Part shown: piece by piece, positions 35,292-48,000 of the stretch
How the letters are laid out: each line of letters starts with the position of its first letter
Numbering within the stretch: position 1 is the stretch's first letter
Source of the DNA: Eopsaltria australis
Taxonomy: Eukaryota > Chordata > Aves > Passeriformes > Petroicidae
DNA length: 64,000 bases
NCBI GenBank assembly: GCA_034509425.1
Contig: JAVTVJ010000033.1
Span: 1,922,001 to 1,986,000, forward strand
Reading direction: 5' to 3'
Position numbers and translations under genes: made by a program
Notes under the pieces: model-generated
Told to the model about the DNA's origin: nothing
The model's database searches: none
The model's input: the letters and a program-made list of their open reading frames with translations, nothing else

Positions 35292-35330
35292 CACACACAA
35301 TGAATGTGTGTGAGTGCTTCTCACAGCACT
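35292..35330. other. Two adjacent short hairpins
   Basis: CACACACA (35292-35299) pairs with TGTGTGTG (35305-35312) around a 5-base loop. AGTGCT (35313-35318) then pairs with AGCACT (35325-35330) around a 6-base loop. Confidence 0.5.
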
Positions 35331-36194
35331 AACAGGCTGCTTTTCTACTTTGACCACGCAGGGGTGTGTTGTAATCAGGGCAAAGGCAAACTGGAAAACA
35401 GGCTTTAACACTTCACAAGGAATAACTAAATCAATACACTCGAGTCCCAGAAAATGCATTGCATTGCAGGAACTTTTAGAAGTGTCAAGAAACTTAGAAG
35501 CCTGCTGGTGCCTGAGCTCCTGAGTCACCTGGACAGCCTAAAAGTCACTCTCAGTACACCTAGTGGACCAGCCTGAATTCTGCAAATGTTCCACTGCAGC
35601 TAGATACCAGTTTGGATATAGACAACCTGTTGAAATCAAGTTAAAGTCTCCTGGAGTGTGTATGGTGCAATGGGTTTGCCCTTGTGCACAAACCTGCTCT
35701 TCAGAAATGCTTACATCAACAGGCAACACGTTAGAATATTTTGCTTGCTTTTGGGGACAAGAGATTAGACTTTCAGAGCTTAAATGCCTAACTCTAGTTG
35801 AATCCCACTTCTAAATCTATCTCAATCGCTTTGGTAACCCTCTGGTTGTTTGACAAGCAGGGATAATTTTTCATGCCTGAGTCTTCCATGTGCTTTTCAG
35901 AAACCTTATTTACATCTGAAATCACATTTTCTGGATATTTTCTGTCTTTTAAAGCTGCTGTTCTTCAATTGCTACCATATCATGTTTCCAGTCAACTGGT
36001 CATCTCAGCAAAATCTCACTCACTTGCCCAAAAGCATGTGACATTGTAAACCACCTTCTCTGAATTTCTGCCAATATAATTTAGACAATACACAGAACAG
36101 TCCTCCCACAAAAATTTTCTATTTCTCTTCAATCTCAATAAGATTAATGTTTATCTATCTCTACACCCTTTCTTGTTTTAGTCTGTGCTGGCAC

Positions 36195-36219
36195 CTATTA
36201 TCAGAGAACCTGATAATAG
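36195..36219. other. Perfect 10-bp inverted repeat
   Basis: CTATTATCAG and CTGATAATAG flank a 5-base loop (AGAAC). The stem is too short for a microRNA precursor. Confidence 0.6.
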
Positions 36220-39200
36220 AAAATCACTTCCTGCATGTGACACAGATTTTGCAATGTTTGTCAAAATATTTATTACTTCCTATTTAAAGTAATACTGTCT
36301 AGATCTTTAAATACTGCAAGAGCTGTTCTGGATACTGGCTTTCAGTAAGCACGCAGTGCTCCGTGTTTCAAAAATAGTATATTCTCCAGATAAAGCCACC
36401 TGATTTTCTACAGTTTCAAATGCTTTTCTTTCTTTAGCATTTTATGGGAATTTTGTGGATGCCCTGCTAGTTCTGTGACGTCCAAAAAACAAAGCAGATG
36501 CAAGAAAGCAACTAAGCTTTTTGATGTGTTGAAATTTTATGCAGACCATAAAATAAAGCTGAAAAAAAAGACCTGAAAAAAAAAAGAGAATAAACATGAG
36601 AAAAAAATACAGAAATCCTGGAGGAGCACTGAAGAAGAATGAGAAAGGAAAACAGAGAAACTAGAGAATCCAAGGAATTTTAATGGAAAGGAGAAATTCA
36701 ATTGATTTTTTTGATAGCTTTTAACTTGGAAAATTTCATGCAAATTAAGAAACATGCCCCATGTCACCACTGACATAATTCCACAAGGACAATCTTAACA
36801 AATAAGTGAAAATCATGTTCAGTTAATGGGAAATAATGGATATAACAAAGGTAAATTGATAAGGTAAAATATAGATAGAGAATGTGTTTTGATAACAACA
36901 GATAGTAATTGATAGGCATTTCCTTTGGAAGGAGGGGTGGGTAAAAATGAAAAAAAGGCAAAACAATAGTCCACTTTGTAGCTACACTTCCAGGCAGACC
37001 AGAACTGCCTGCTGTGTACACACAAGAGAGCACTGAAACTTTCTGGGGCACAGGCATTCACCTAAGTTGTCATGCCAGCATAGTTGTCCTGGTTAGTGCA
37101 TACAGAATTCATGTCATGTCGTGTTCCTCCTTCACTCCTGCAGCAGTGGCCGAAAAGACACAGGAGAGTGCTGGTTGTGTGCTGTTGCTGTTCATGATCG
37201 TGAAAATAAAAGAGTTCACTTCCTGGCAGCTGATTCTGCTCTGCAAGCACAACATAAAAATTTCTTAAAGTGAAGAAAGAAATGCTCTGAAGAGCATCCT
37301 AGAGTAATGCAATAGTCAGATAAATAAAAGACCTTTGAGACAAGAATTTTCATTTTATGAGTTTGAAGAGGAAGCAGTATTTTAATAAACATTTCTCTTG
37401 GAACAGGAAGAAGATGACAGATGAAGAAAATTTCAGCCGTAACTGCATCTGAACAGCCAGTACTGACAGTGATTTTATTGTATAGGACTGTAGATCTTAT
37501 CAGAACTATTTCAGTATTCCAGGTCCCCAGATTGTCACACTGAGCAGGTACCACTCCTCACTAGATCCTGCCACTTTAATACTGGCTTTGGTATTTAGAC
37601 ACAGTTTATATCTCTATTAAATCTTGCAACTTGTACCATCAGTTACATCTACAGAAACTGAGTGCTGCACATGCCAAAAATACCCCCAGTTTATACTGAC
37701 AAGACATACCTTTTTCCTTCACTGTCACTATCTATATGGGAAAGATACCAGGCAAGTACAACCATCTCAGTGCCCCTGAGCATACCAGCTACCTTCAGTC
37801 AATCCTGAAGGGAGATGCATCCCTTAAGTCTATTTGTAAACTGACTATGCTGCAAAGCAGTAGCCCAAGTACAGAATAAGCCACCTTCTTATTTGTAAGG
37901 TTATTACAAGCACTTTAGGAGCAGATGGGGTTACCTTTCCCTTTCCACACAGTTGGACGATTTGGTCAGATGAAGTTTTCAAGAAGTGGCTTCAGAGCAG
38001 AGATACCATTGAATACCAATTAAACTTACTTTTTCCACCTAGACATATTTGAAGCTCCAGACCCTCCTAGAGAAATTCATACAGAAATTTTAGTGTCTGG
38101 TTGTGACTTAATGTGTCTAATCAGAGTGCCAAGAGTTACTGAACTGCAGATTCCACACTTGGATACTCTTTTGTGTTGGAAATGCCTCGTATCCCTATAG
38201 TATCTACATTTATTATACAGTCACAGGGACACCTATGTAGGCATCCATAAATTGTCATATATATTTGACCAGTAACAGATCTTGCTGGGTGGTTCAGAGC
38301 CCTTGGTGTCTCCTACACTTAGGAAGACTTCTCATCCATTCCCTGGGGGAATAGTGAATTGAATCTAATGAATCAGTTAGGTAGAAAAAAGAAAAAGAAA
38401 TTATTGATTTTTCACTTGGTGGGTCAAACTCTCAAATGGGAAGTCATATTCTTTTGTGGTTGTAGGGTTTAATGGTTTGGGGTGGTGTTTTTGTATATGC
38501 AATTATTTCTTGAGAAGATGTAATATCTTGGAGATAGAATAATGAAATTATTAATTCACTGAGACTGTTGCTTTCTGGCATTTTGTTTTTTTAACCTGGG
38601 CTGTAGGAAGCCTGGATTTATGTTTCTGTTCTAAGCTATGCCACTGGGACTGCAGGATAAGGCACAGCCTTGTCCCAGTGACTACTGTATTGACTATCCA
38701 TAGATGTCAGGGAAGTCTTTGCCTGCCTCCCAGGAGAAAGAGCTGGTCATAAGTACTTAATTCTAGAAAGTTCGTAGCTGACAATCTGATACCAGAGAGA
38801 TTTCCAGTGGGAAATCACTGCTTCCCTGTGTTCTGGAATATGATGTCTGACCATGTTCAACTCTTGGGGGTTAAGGCCCCCTCTCTATTTTCAGATTCTC
38901 GAAGTAACTAGCCTGTTCAAGCAGCCGTATCCTGCATATCTATTTTTTTTTAAGATTATCTCTTGTCATTGTAGGCAGAAAATGCTTGGGGATTTGCAGG
39001 AATGGGGAGGATGCAGCATATTTTTTGAAAGAACCTACTGACATTGTGGACCTGTGGGTCTGTATTTAACTATCATAAACATTTATTTTCAGAAATAAAT
39101 TCAAATAATCTAAATAGCTCCCATTTTGTTACTTCCGACTGACAAATTTGCCCTCAAAGCACAAGGCCATATTTCAGTGTTATCAGTGAAATGTACTTTA

Positions 39201-39601
39201 ACACTTGGCAGAAGTCAGCAATGTGTTGCAGAAGAGGTACTTGCCTGTCCCAAGAGCATAGCAGGGAGGTTGTGGCCAATTCCCCCACTTTGAGTTTAAA
39301 GAACAAGCAGAGTACTTCAACCACAAGGATAAACTTAAAAGGATATCCAGTTAGGTGAACAATGCAGGTGTTTCATTTCCATGTAACAGACACAGGGACA
39401 GTGTTTCAAGATTGACATTTCCTTGCCCAAGGGTGGGTTTCTCTTCATAGCAAACCCTTGGCATGTGTCTCTCTCATAACCAGTCTCACCAGAACAGCAC
39501 TGTGGCCAGCAAATAATTTCCTAATACATTCAGATTCACATTCAAATCTGAATATTTTCTCATCTTTGATCAAAACAAAACAGAACAAAGCAAAAAACCT
39601 A

Positions 39602-39632
39602 CCAAACAAACAAACAAACAAACAAGCAAAAA
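39602..39632 (+). repeat. (CAAA)n simple repeat
   Basis: Six or more CAAA units in tandem, with one G substitution near the end. Confidence 0.85.
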
Positions 39633-41618
39633 CAATCACTACTGTTATTTCCATTTGGGTTAATATTATTATTCTGTAGCCTGACTTGCATAGGTTAAAG
39701 AAAAAAAATTGCATCATGGTAACCAGCTTCTAATTCAGTGCCAACATTCAAATTCAGAAATTTGTCTCATTAGAACTGCATTTAAAGCTTTAGTGAAGCT
39801 ATTAGTGATTATTTTCCTGGTGCCTGAAAAAATATCTTTTTTTTGTGAAAAAAAAAACAACTAAAGTTATGTAGTTTTAATTATCATCTCCTCTAGCATA
39901 AGAGCACCAAAGGAGGGAAATGTAACACTAAATGTAATAAAAAAGCAACAGTGTTTGGATAATATTGCAGAAGAAATCGAATATTGTGAAGCATGGAATT
40001 ACACATCAGAAATCTCATATAAATTTAAATGAAAAGTTCTAATCGGAGGCCTTTTAATCTAATGAAAACATATGAATTTACAAAGGACAATGTCTCTCAT
40101 TTAAACTATCAAATTTGATAAAATGATCTCAGAAAGGTTTAGGTCTAATTATATTTTCAAAAATAACAGTTGACAGAGAAATGTAATAATCTTCTTGAAG
40201 AGAACTAACAGAAAAAATTAATTAAACCAGAATGCTACAGCAGGGAAAATGAGGCTGATATGCCTTGTTTACCAGTGTAGAAACACATTCAGCAAAGCAG
40301 CTATTGAAATACCAAATTTGTTTTATCAGAATTGTTTCATCAGTGTATCAAATGTTCAAGTGACTGCTATTTGAAATATCCTTTCCTCGAGACTCATTGG
40401 GTGTGACTTCCTACAATTAAACCAACACCTAACTATAAACCAATGACCACTAAAGGACTTTCCTCAGATATACTTCTTTCAGTGATAAATACTCATATTA
40501 GTTAATTAAATAATTAGACATTTTGGCAAGTGATCTGCCATTATATCTTCTGTTAATAGCAGAGATAAGTGAAACAGTTTATGCTTGCATAGTTCTATAT
40601 ATTTGGATTCTAGCATTAGTTTCCTTAGGCTTTCTGGCAAGATGAAAAACTTGTTTCAAAATTATTACTCTTTTTTAAGCATGTCTTCTTAACAAAATGA
40701 GTCCAATAGGTGATAATACCTGGAGATACTTAAATTTTTATTATTTGGTTTGTTTATAATCCATAAAAACTGGGAAAGTGGAGAGTTCTGTATTCATATT
40801 GTATGGATTATTTGAATGTCTCCATTTCTTTTAAAAAATATGGAATTATAATTTTCCTTGGATGAAAGGAAAACAGTGCTCCCTTTTAACATCATCATGT
40901 ACTAGCTGAGTTCAGATTTTAGCACATTTTTTTAATGCTAAATACACTATTTCCTAATATGATCAAATATATGTTGTCTGCCCCAATCTGGTATTATTTT
41001 TAAAATGTGCAGGAAATGTTTGGGTTTTATAACCAAATTTGAAAAAGCACAGACATTACCACTGCTGTTCTCTAAACCATCTTAGAGCTAATTTTGACTT
41101 CAAGAAGACTTATGATAAAAGTAACTATATAAGTTTTAAGTATCAAAGAATATTCTAGACTTATTCTGTTTGAATTATACCCCAGGTCTTGAAGAAAGTT
41201 TTAAAGGGCTTAGCTCATTGAAAGTCATTATGCTTTTCATGGGCAGTCAGAACAAATGTTATTAAAATGAATATCTCAGTAAGATTCAATTATTTATCAC
41301 AGGTTTTTCTTATAATGATACCACTTTCCTTTTTCTAACATCCTGACAAAAATTGTATGAAATAATAGTTATTCACAAACTAGTATTATTCAACCTCAGC
41401 AAAGAAAAAGACTTTACTTTGCTTCACAGATTTTTTTTCTTTTGGTGTGCTTTTAAAAAAAGGGATTCAGTTTTTGTGTTGAAAGGGATTTTTCAGAATA
41501 AGTTTTCCAGAAGGGGATGTGAGTAATTTGAAATTAACTCTTTCTTCCTATTGCCTATAGCTGGAATTACCAAACTCAAGCCTACAAAATTAACATTAAC
41601 TTCAGGACTACAGGAAGA

Positions 41619-41702
41619 GCAGAGCCCACATTGTCTGATAATACTGTAATGAAACAATATGCAGAGCTCACAATATCTGATAATGCTATAATGAAACAAT
41701 GT
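41619..41702 (+). repeat. Tandem duplication of a 42-bp unit
   Basis: Units 41619-41660 and 41661-41702 both begin GCAGAGC and end ATGAAACAAT(A/G)T. They differ at 6 of 42 positions, five transitions and one transversion, which suggests an old local duplication. The unit is not a known repeat to me. Confidence 0.85.
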
Positions 41703-42632
41703 ACATGTGTAGGTTCTCAATGACACATTGTCCAGCTCTTAAGTAACTAGAAATACTTTTTCAAATTTACTCTACAAGTTATTTACTAACAATTGAACAA
41801 TTTTATTTTTCTAAGCAGTGATCTTACAGAACTTTAGCTCTTTGAAAAAAAATATGTCCATTTTTACGTATGAAAAATAGTACTTAAAGTACTGTGTGCC
41901 ATAGATTTCTTTTGGATTTAATTACTCTTCATGATATTTTACTAAATGTCAGCGAGATTTCCTAGACAGTCCTGTTCATCAGATCATGAAAGTAGCCTGT
42001 TCTTCTTAAAAGATGACAGCAAAGTGGACTCAAAAGTTCCAATCCTTACAGCTTGGTGGGATTTTTAACAGCATCTGGAAAAAAAACCAGAATTGTATGC
42101 GGTTGTGTGAACAAAAGTTTGTGCGATCATTGTATCTAGAGTTTGAGTTCACAGAAAAAACCCCAAGCCTGGGAAAAGATTTTATGCTCAGTTGATTCTT
42201 TATCATCCTTCTAGCATTCCTTTCAGATATGAATTTATACTCCTCACTGCTCTTCTCCCTTCCTTTCATCAAGTTTTATGTCCTTAAGTTATTAACACAC
42301 CTGCTTATTGCCTCACACATGCACACACCCTTCAGTGAGGTGAGCTGCTGTCTCCCTTGTTCTGGGGATGGCCCTGTCTGCTCCAACTCAGCACAGCCTA
42401 TCTAAACTTAATGCTTTCTGTGAGGTACAATATAATTTTCTTCCCTATGAGGCAACCTTAAAATAATATTTCAAAGCTTTTGCTCACAAAAAATTTTACG
42501 TATCCTTGGGTGACAATTTGTATAAATACCTGTTTTGTCTGCTCAACATCTGTTGTATTTCCTCTTCTTCAAAACCAGTTGGGTAAAGCTGCCAGTTTAT
42601 CTTTTCTTGACTTCCATATTCTGCATAAACAG

Positions 42633-42753
42633 GACCACTCTAAGAGGGACACATAGCCCTTTCACAGAGGAGGTGGAGGGGCAGCAAGAGATCTTGCAGA
42701 ATGACCTGGGAGTGGACGTGCAACCAAACACAGGGGTGAAAGAAACAAAGTAA
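42633..42753 (+). CDS. Possible terminal coding exon, unrecognised
   Basis: A pyrimidine-rich tract (TCTTTTCTTGACTTCCATAT...) ending CATAAACAG precedes a GC-richer 121-bp segment, open in one frame to a TAA ending at 42753. The 39 predicted residues are hydrophilic and acidic, with E-E-V-E-G-Q-Q-E-I-L-Q-N-D-L-G-V-D-V, and end V-K-E-T-K. ATTAAA lies about 40 bp after the stop. The frame stays open upstream of the acceptor, so a chance frame of 72 codons is the alternative. No family recognised and no partner exon found. Confidence 0.15.
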
Positions 42754-44895
42754 TATTAGGCATTCTGTACACTTTGCTGTAAGCCAGATACTGGATTAAA
42801 AGTAAACCTTAAGGAAATCAGGAAGGAGACATCTTTGCAATTTATATTTTAATTTATTATTTCTAACAGATCTGACTTTTGCTATTAGCTGCCTCATACC
42901 AGTTTGTGTCATAATAAAACATAGCTTTGCAGAAACAAAGGTAAAATAGTTTCATGAATGTTGCAGGAGTAGGGCTGAGGCCATGGGATGTCTAAGCATC
43001 AGACAGCTTAAGTTCCTTACACCAGCCACAATAGCTCCTGTCCTCTGTTATGCATATCTCCAGAATTTTATATATATTCTTCCATAATCTTTTCTCATGT
43101 AAGCCTTTTCTCAACAAACTGACCAATGGAGGACACTACATGGCAGGCTACATGTACCCTAAGTATCATATTATTAAATAAAAATTGTAAAGGACAATCA
43201 CATACACAGAGAAGAAATCGACTGGTGCTATGTAAGGTGGATGCTTCTATACACTAAGAGTTACTCTTAATAGCATGGATTTAATATATTCCCATCTAGT
43301 CCCAAAGCTAAATTTAATTTCCTGGCAACCATGTATTTAGCAAAGTAGAAATAATTATTGAATCTTAGAGATCCACCAGAGGTCTTTTGAAGAATTGGAC
43401 AACTACAGCTGAGCAGCCTAAACTTTTTTATTATTAAAAGCCAAGAGAGATTTCTTTTGCAAAATTTTTGGAAACCTATTTTCAACATTTCATTCACAAA
43501 AATTGATAAAATATTTGGCATTTCTTATGAAATATTAATTTATACATGAATTTAGAACCTTTCATGTAGGGAAAAATTGAATTTAATTTCCTTTATTTCT
43601 GTTCACTTATTTTTCATCAGAACATTATTCTGTTATAGGTTGAGAGGGGCAATGCATTACTGTCCACTATGGTATATTATTTTTTCATATTCTGTTTTTC
43701 AGTTTTAAAATATTAGGACAATTTTGTCCTAGAATAGATTAAAACACCCCAATTTCTAGATGAATGCCCTCTTTCAGTGACAAGAAATGGATGTATCCAA
43801 AGTCCTCAGGAATGGACAGAAGTTCCTGTTGAGATTACTTGAACCAATCATACAAGAGCAGTGCTTCAAAAAATGAACTTTAGCAAGTCTCCTTCTTCAG
43901 CTAAAGGAGAGACAGAAGCATCTCTACAGGCAATTGAGAAGAGGATTCTACAATGCTCAGAAGAGGAATAATACTGAATTTAATTTTAGATTTTGCCTTG
44001 CCCACCAGAGGAACTTATCTCTCCCTTTTGAACACCTTGAACTTAGGGTGATTAGCAACCCAGGGCATAGGTAGTCTTCACATTTACACCCTTAAGGCTG
44101 GACTGTTCCATCATAACTCAGATGCAAACTGGTCTAAAGGATACACTCAAATATTGGTATCTGCAACAATTGTTTTGACTTATTTCTACATATAATTTTT
44201 ATAACCTTAAATATCAAGTATTTCTATTGTTTGTACCATATCCATCAGCAATAAATAATAAATAAAATTATATTAATATGTCAAGGTTTATATGTCAGTT
44301 TTATAGTAATTTTGTATATCTACACATATGCAAACTTTGATTTTCAGGAGGAAGAAAACCTTTTTAACAAGTTTTGTAAACTTGTACTTAAAAGTGCCTT
44401 TTACTTTTTCCTAATCAAAGAAATTTAAAGAGAAATTTTGACTTCATCAAGGCAGGACTTTCTAGGTAGGTTCAACAGAAGAAAAAATCCAATTCTGTTT
44501 TTAGATTATTTCCACTTTTGTTTATTTCATGCTCTACATGAGACTGGGACAATTAATGAATATTGACAGCACTGCAGCAGTAACAACTGCACCTCAGCAA
44601 TCTCCATGAATGAGACCTTAGTGTTGGAAATTCATTTCTTACAAGGTGACAACTCCATTTTCTTTCCACTCCAGCAGATAAAAACTGAATGCTTGGTTTA
44701 GGCTGTGTATAGCAGATAGTACCATAAACATTCTGTCCCAGTTGCATTCTCACTGCTCTCTGCCAATGACAAAGCAAAAGGCAGCCATTACAACCATTCT
44801 TATGAGTCAGCCTAGTTAGATGTGAAAAAGATCAAGAAATACTCTAACCAGTATTTTTATAAGTTGATCCAGCCTTGTTTCACAGAGTGCATTTT
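42754..44895. other. Non-coding stretch
   Basis: AT-rich with no recognised repeat, RNA gene or exon. Confidence 0.5.
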
Positions 44896-44899
44896 AGAA

Positions 44900-45055
44900 A
44901 GGCACCACCCCCTTGGCCGCAGTGCCAGCCGTGCCCTGTGGTGGGGCAGCTGGGGATGTCTGGAACTGGCTGTGTCCAGCACAGGGCAGCCCTGGCCACT
45001 ACCCACAAAGGCCACCCTGCACCCCCACTTCCCCTGCCTCAGTACCTATTCTGAG
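44900..45055. repeat. GC-rich island, probable interspersed repeat
   Basis: About 155 bp of strongly GC-rich sequence (C/G-rich with CTGTGTCCAGCACAGGGCAG and CACCCTGCACCCCCAC) sits inside AT-rich flanks. The wording resembles bird LTR or repeat sequence I have seen, but I cannot assign a family or strand. The open frame at 44822-45199 (125 residues) runs through it and is probably compositional. Confidence 0.35.
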
Positions 45056-45059
45056 TACA

Positions 45060-48000
45060 ACCACATGCCCTACAACACCATAAAAAAGATTTCCTCTCCT
45101 TGGTGTCATATCTTAACCCCACTAACACCCATGACAAAACTTCAGTACTATTTTTATCCTCAGCATTTGGGTTTGCTTAGTCAAAACAAACTTGTTTAGC
45201 GCTTTTAAAGTTCCCATACAAAGCGGGGACTTAGAAACTTCCTTTCTTATAAACTTCCCGTCTGTCTTACCAATGCCCTCATTGTTTCTGCACTTATAAC
45301 TGTGACTGAAAGAATGGAAATCCTTGAACTGTTCATCCTTACTATCTCTTGTTTATAATTCCTTTTTCCTCAGCTTAAAAACAAATCATTTCTATCAATC
45401 TGAGTTTGCTAAGTAAGGTTTAATGAAATTTAATTCTGATGCTTTGTTAAATTCCAATTATATCACAGCTAGCTGTGCATCTTTTGAGCAATTATGTGCA
45501 AAATATTTTGTTTCCTAGATAAGTACATCCTTTATATTTCAAGAATATCCATCGCTCTTTGGTTGGCTTTTTTGATTTTGACATGCCACAGTTTTAGCAG
45601 AAGTTTCAGATTAAGAAACAGTGATTCCAGTGTAAGGGGGTAGTTCCATGGCAGTAGTACTGGACACCTTGGAGACCAAAACAAATAACCCTTGAGGAAA
45701 GGGCTGATGAGCACAGACAAGTGCAAAAGCATAGATGATAAAAATCATCAAGATCAAAAGGAAGAAGAAAAAAAATTTTGAGCACTTCCTTGACCAAGCT
45801 AAAGCATAGGCTACCAGTGACTTCAGTCAATGGAACGGAGGAAGGTGAAATTCATTTGGAAAGGGTGAAGAAAAAAAGTTGAAGCAGAAGGCTAGATTAT
45901 TCATGTTTTGTATACAACTAATTTCCCATGATAATGCAATTCCATCTGTAGGCAGATAGAACAACGCAATAGGAAATAAAATAAAGAATATACTTTTACA
46001 TTATGAATATGCCTGAGGCCTGCTAAAGCAAAGATGATGACAGAAATCCATGAGGCTGTATTGGATAATGTTTAATTACCTATATCAGGACTGGCTGTTC
46101 TACTGTCTTTTGCTTAAATAACTCTACGATGAATATTTTTATGTGACTTAAATTAATGAACAATAATTACCATTGATAGAAAAATTGATTGAGAACAGAA
46201 CAGCTACTAGTCATTCTTTGGACCTCCCAGAGGACCTAATCCGGTAAAATGTATCATAGGTGCTCTAGGAGGGATTTCAGAGACAGAGTTAAGGACTGTA
46301 ACACACAAGAGGCACTTTACCTTTAATGAACACAAGGCATTAGCAACCTGTCATGTAACAGATGTACAGCACACAACAAATACTTAGAGACACTATTCCA
46401 AGGAGAACAAGTCACCATATTTTTTTGTCCTTTTGATATACAGCTGTGATTAGACAGGCTACATTCATTTTATATGACAAATAATGCATTCTGTTTGTAT
46501 TTGTTTCAGGAGCAGCGATCAAACATTTGTAGGTATCATTCTATGCCTTTTAGCACTTTACATTTAAAAAGTAGTCTATTTTTACAAATGAAACAAAGAC
46601 GTGAGTTAAAGGTGACATGAAGTTTCTGTTAAGAAACTAAAATGCTTTTTATGCAGTGAATTTCCCAAATAACAAGGGTAAGGGGAAAATCCTCACTTAA
46701 ATGATTTAATTTCTTTTGTGTCTATGTAGTACAGGTCACTTGGAATCCAGAATAATGTACTCATTGTGTGATGCACCAGCTTTCCTGTAATCTGTAGTCT
46801 GACATCACACCCGGGAAGGAACCTCAGTTAGAGACAATGAAATAATTTGGGTGAGTAAAGAATTTTATACTGGTCAAATTGATGAGTCACATGAAGAAAT
46901 ACTTGAGGATCTAGGATGAATGTTTTGTTAAAAAGATTTTTTATATTTGTGCTATGTACCAAATTAAAAAATAATTTAGAATTAAACTTTTTAGATTTAG
47001 AAGGTTTTCTGCCTCCCTTATATATTCAGATACTGAGTCACATTTCCTTGTGTCTGCAACTACATTTTCAGATCAATCGGACAGAACCTTCATGTCTAGT
47101 TGTTAATTATTTTTTATTACATTTCATATTATTTCTAATGTACACGAGCAGTTCTCAGGAGTTATAATCCCTTTTATTACACTACCATCACCATTTTATG
47201 TACCCAGTAGCCTTTTATAATCACAGGAGAAGGAAAAAAAATTTAAATCATGAGAAATATCTAGAGAGTTTTCTTTTTAAAGAAAAGACTGCTGAAATTT
47301 TTTTCCCAACCATAATATAACTTAGAAGATAATTTTTGTGTTAATAGATGTACAGCCCAGATGTGCTTACTCACCCTGAATTGAGGCTCTGGTATTTAAA
47401 TACTAGAGCTTAAGGACACAATTGCTTTGAATTTAATTTAAATGAAAATCTTAGAGAAGTAACAGTTTATAGGCTCTTTACACAAGGTACAGCAATTTGA
47501 TTTTTAAATAGTTAGACACTTTGTCTAATTACCCTTCTTCTATCACTCTAAAATTTACAGCAGGTGACAAAAAACTTGCCTCATATACAAAAGGTATGAA
47601 ATCTATATAACATACATCATGCTGATTAATAGAAATTGTAATAACCTAATATTCAAGCAATTGGATGAGGACTTTACTATCTTTCTTATCAAACCACACC
47701 ACACCTATTGCTTTGTACCCTACTTAAAATTTTCCAGAGATTATATTCATTATACAGCTAATACTCAATAACATTTGGTGTGATTTGTTTTTCTAAGAGA
47801 AACACTTCTGACAAAGGCAGAAAAAATTTACAACTCAAAGAGAGAGCAATGACCAGTGTTGTCATGGCACAGTGTTGTCATGACAAAGTGCATGAAATGT
47901 AACCCAGTAGTTTCCCAGCTGCTCCACTTTTGCAGTCACAGTCTTCCTTCCATTGTCAAAATCTACATTCACAACTACTTAGATGGTAGCAGAGGGATCT

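Larger units (their letters stand above)
32915..42630. other. Non-coding stretch (9.7 kb)
   Basis: No gene or repeat family recognised beyond the short motifs and simple repeats listed separately. Open frames at 36537-36776, 36764-37057, 37216-37554 and 39445-39717 are 79-112 residues long and without motifs. Confidence 0.5.

Noticed and set aside
37050..37270. TGTCCTGGTTAG start as a known avian LTR beginning
   Set aside because: Only the first dozen bases fit. The rest does not resemble the family, and there is no matching end.
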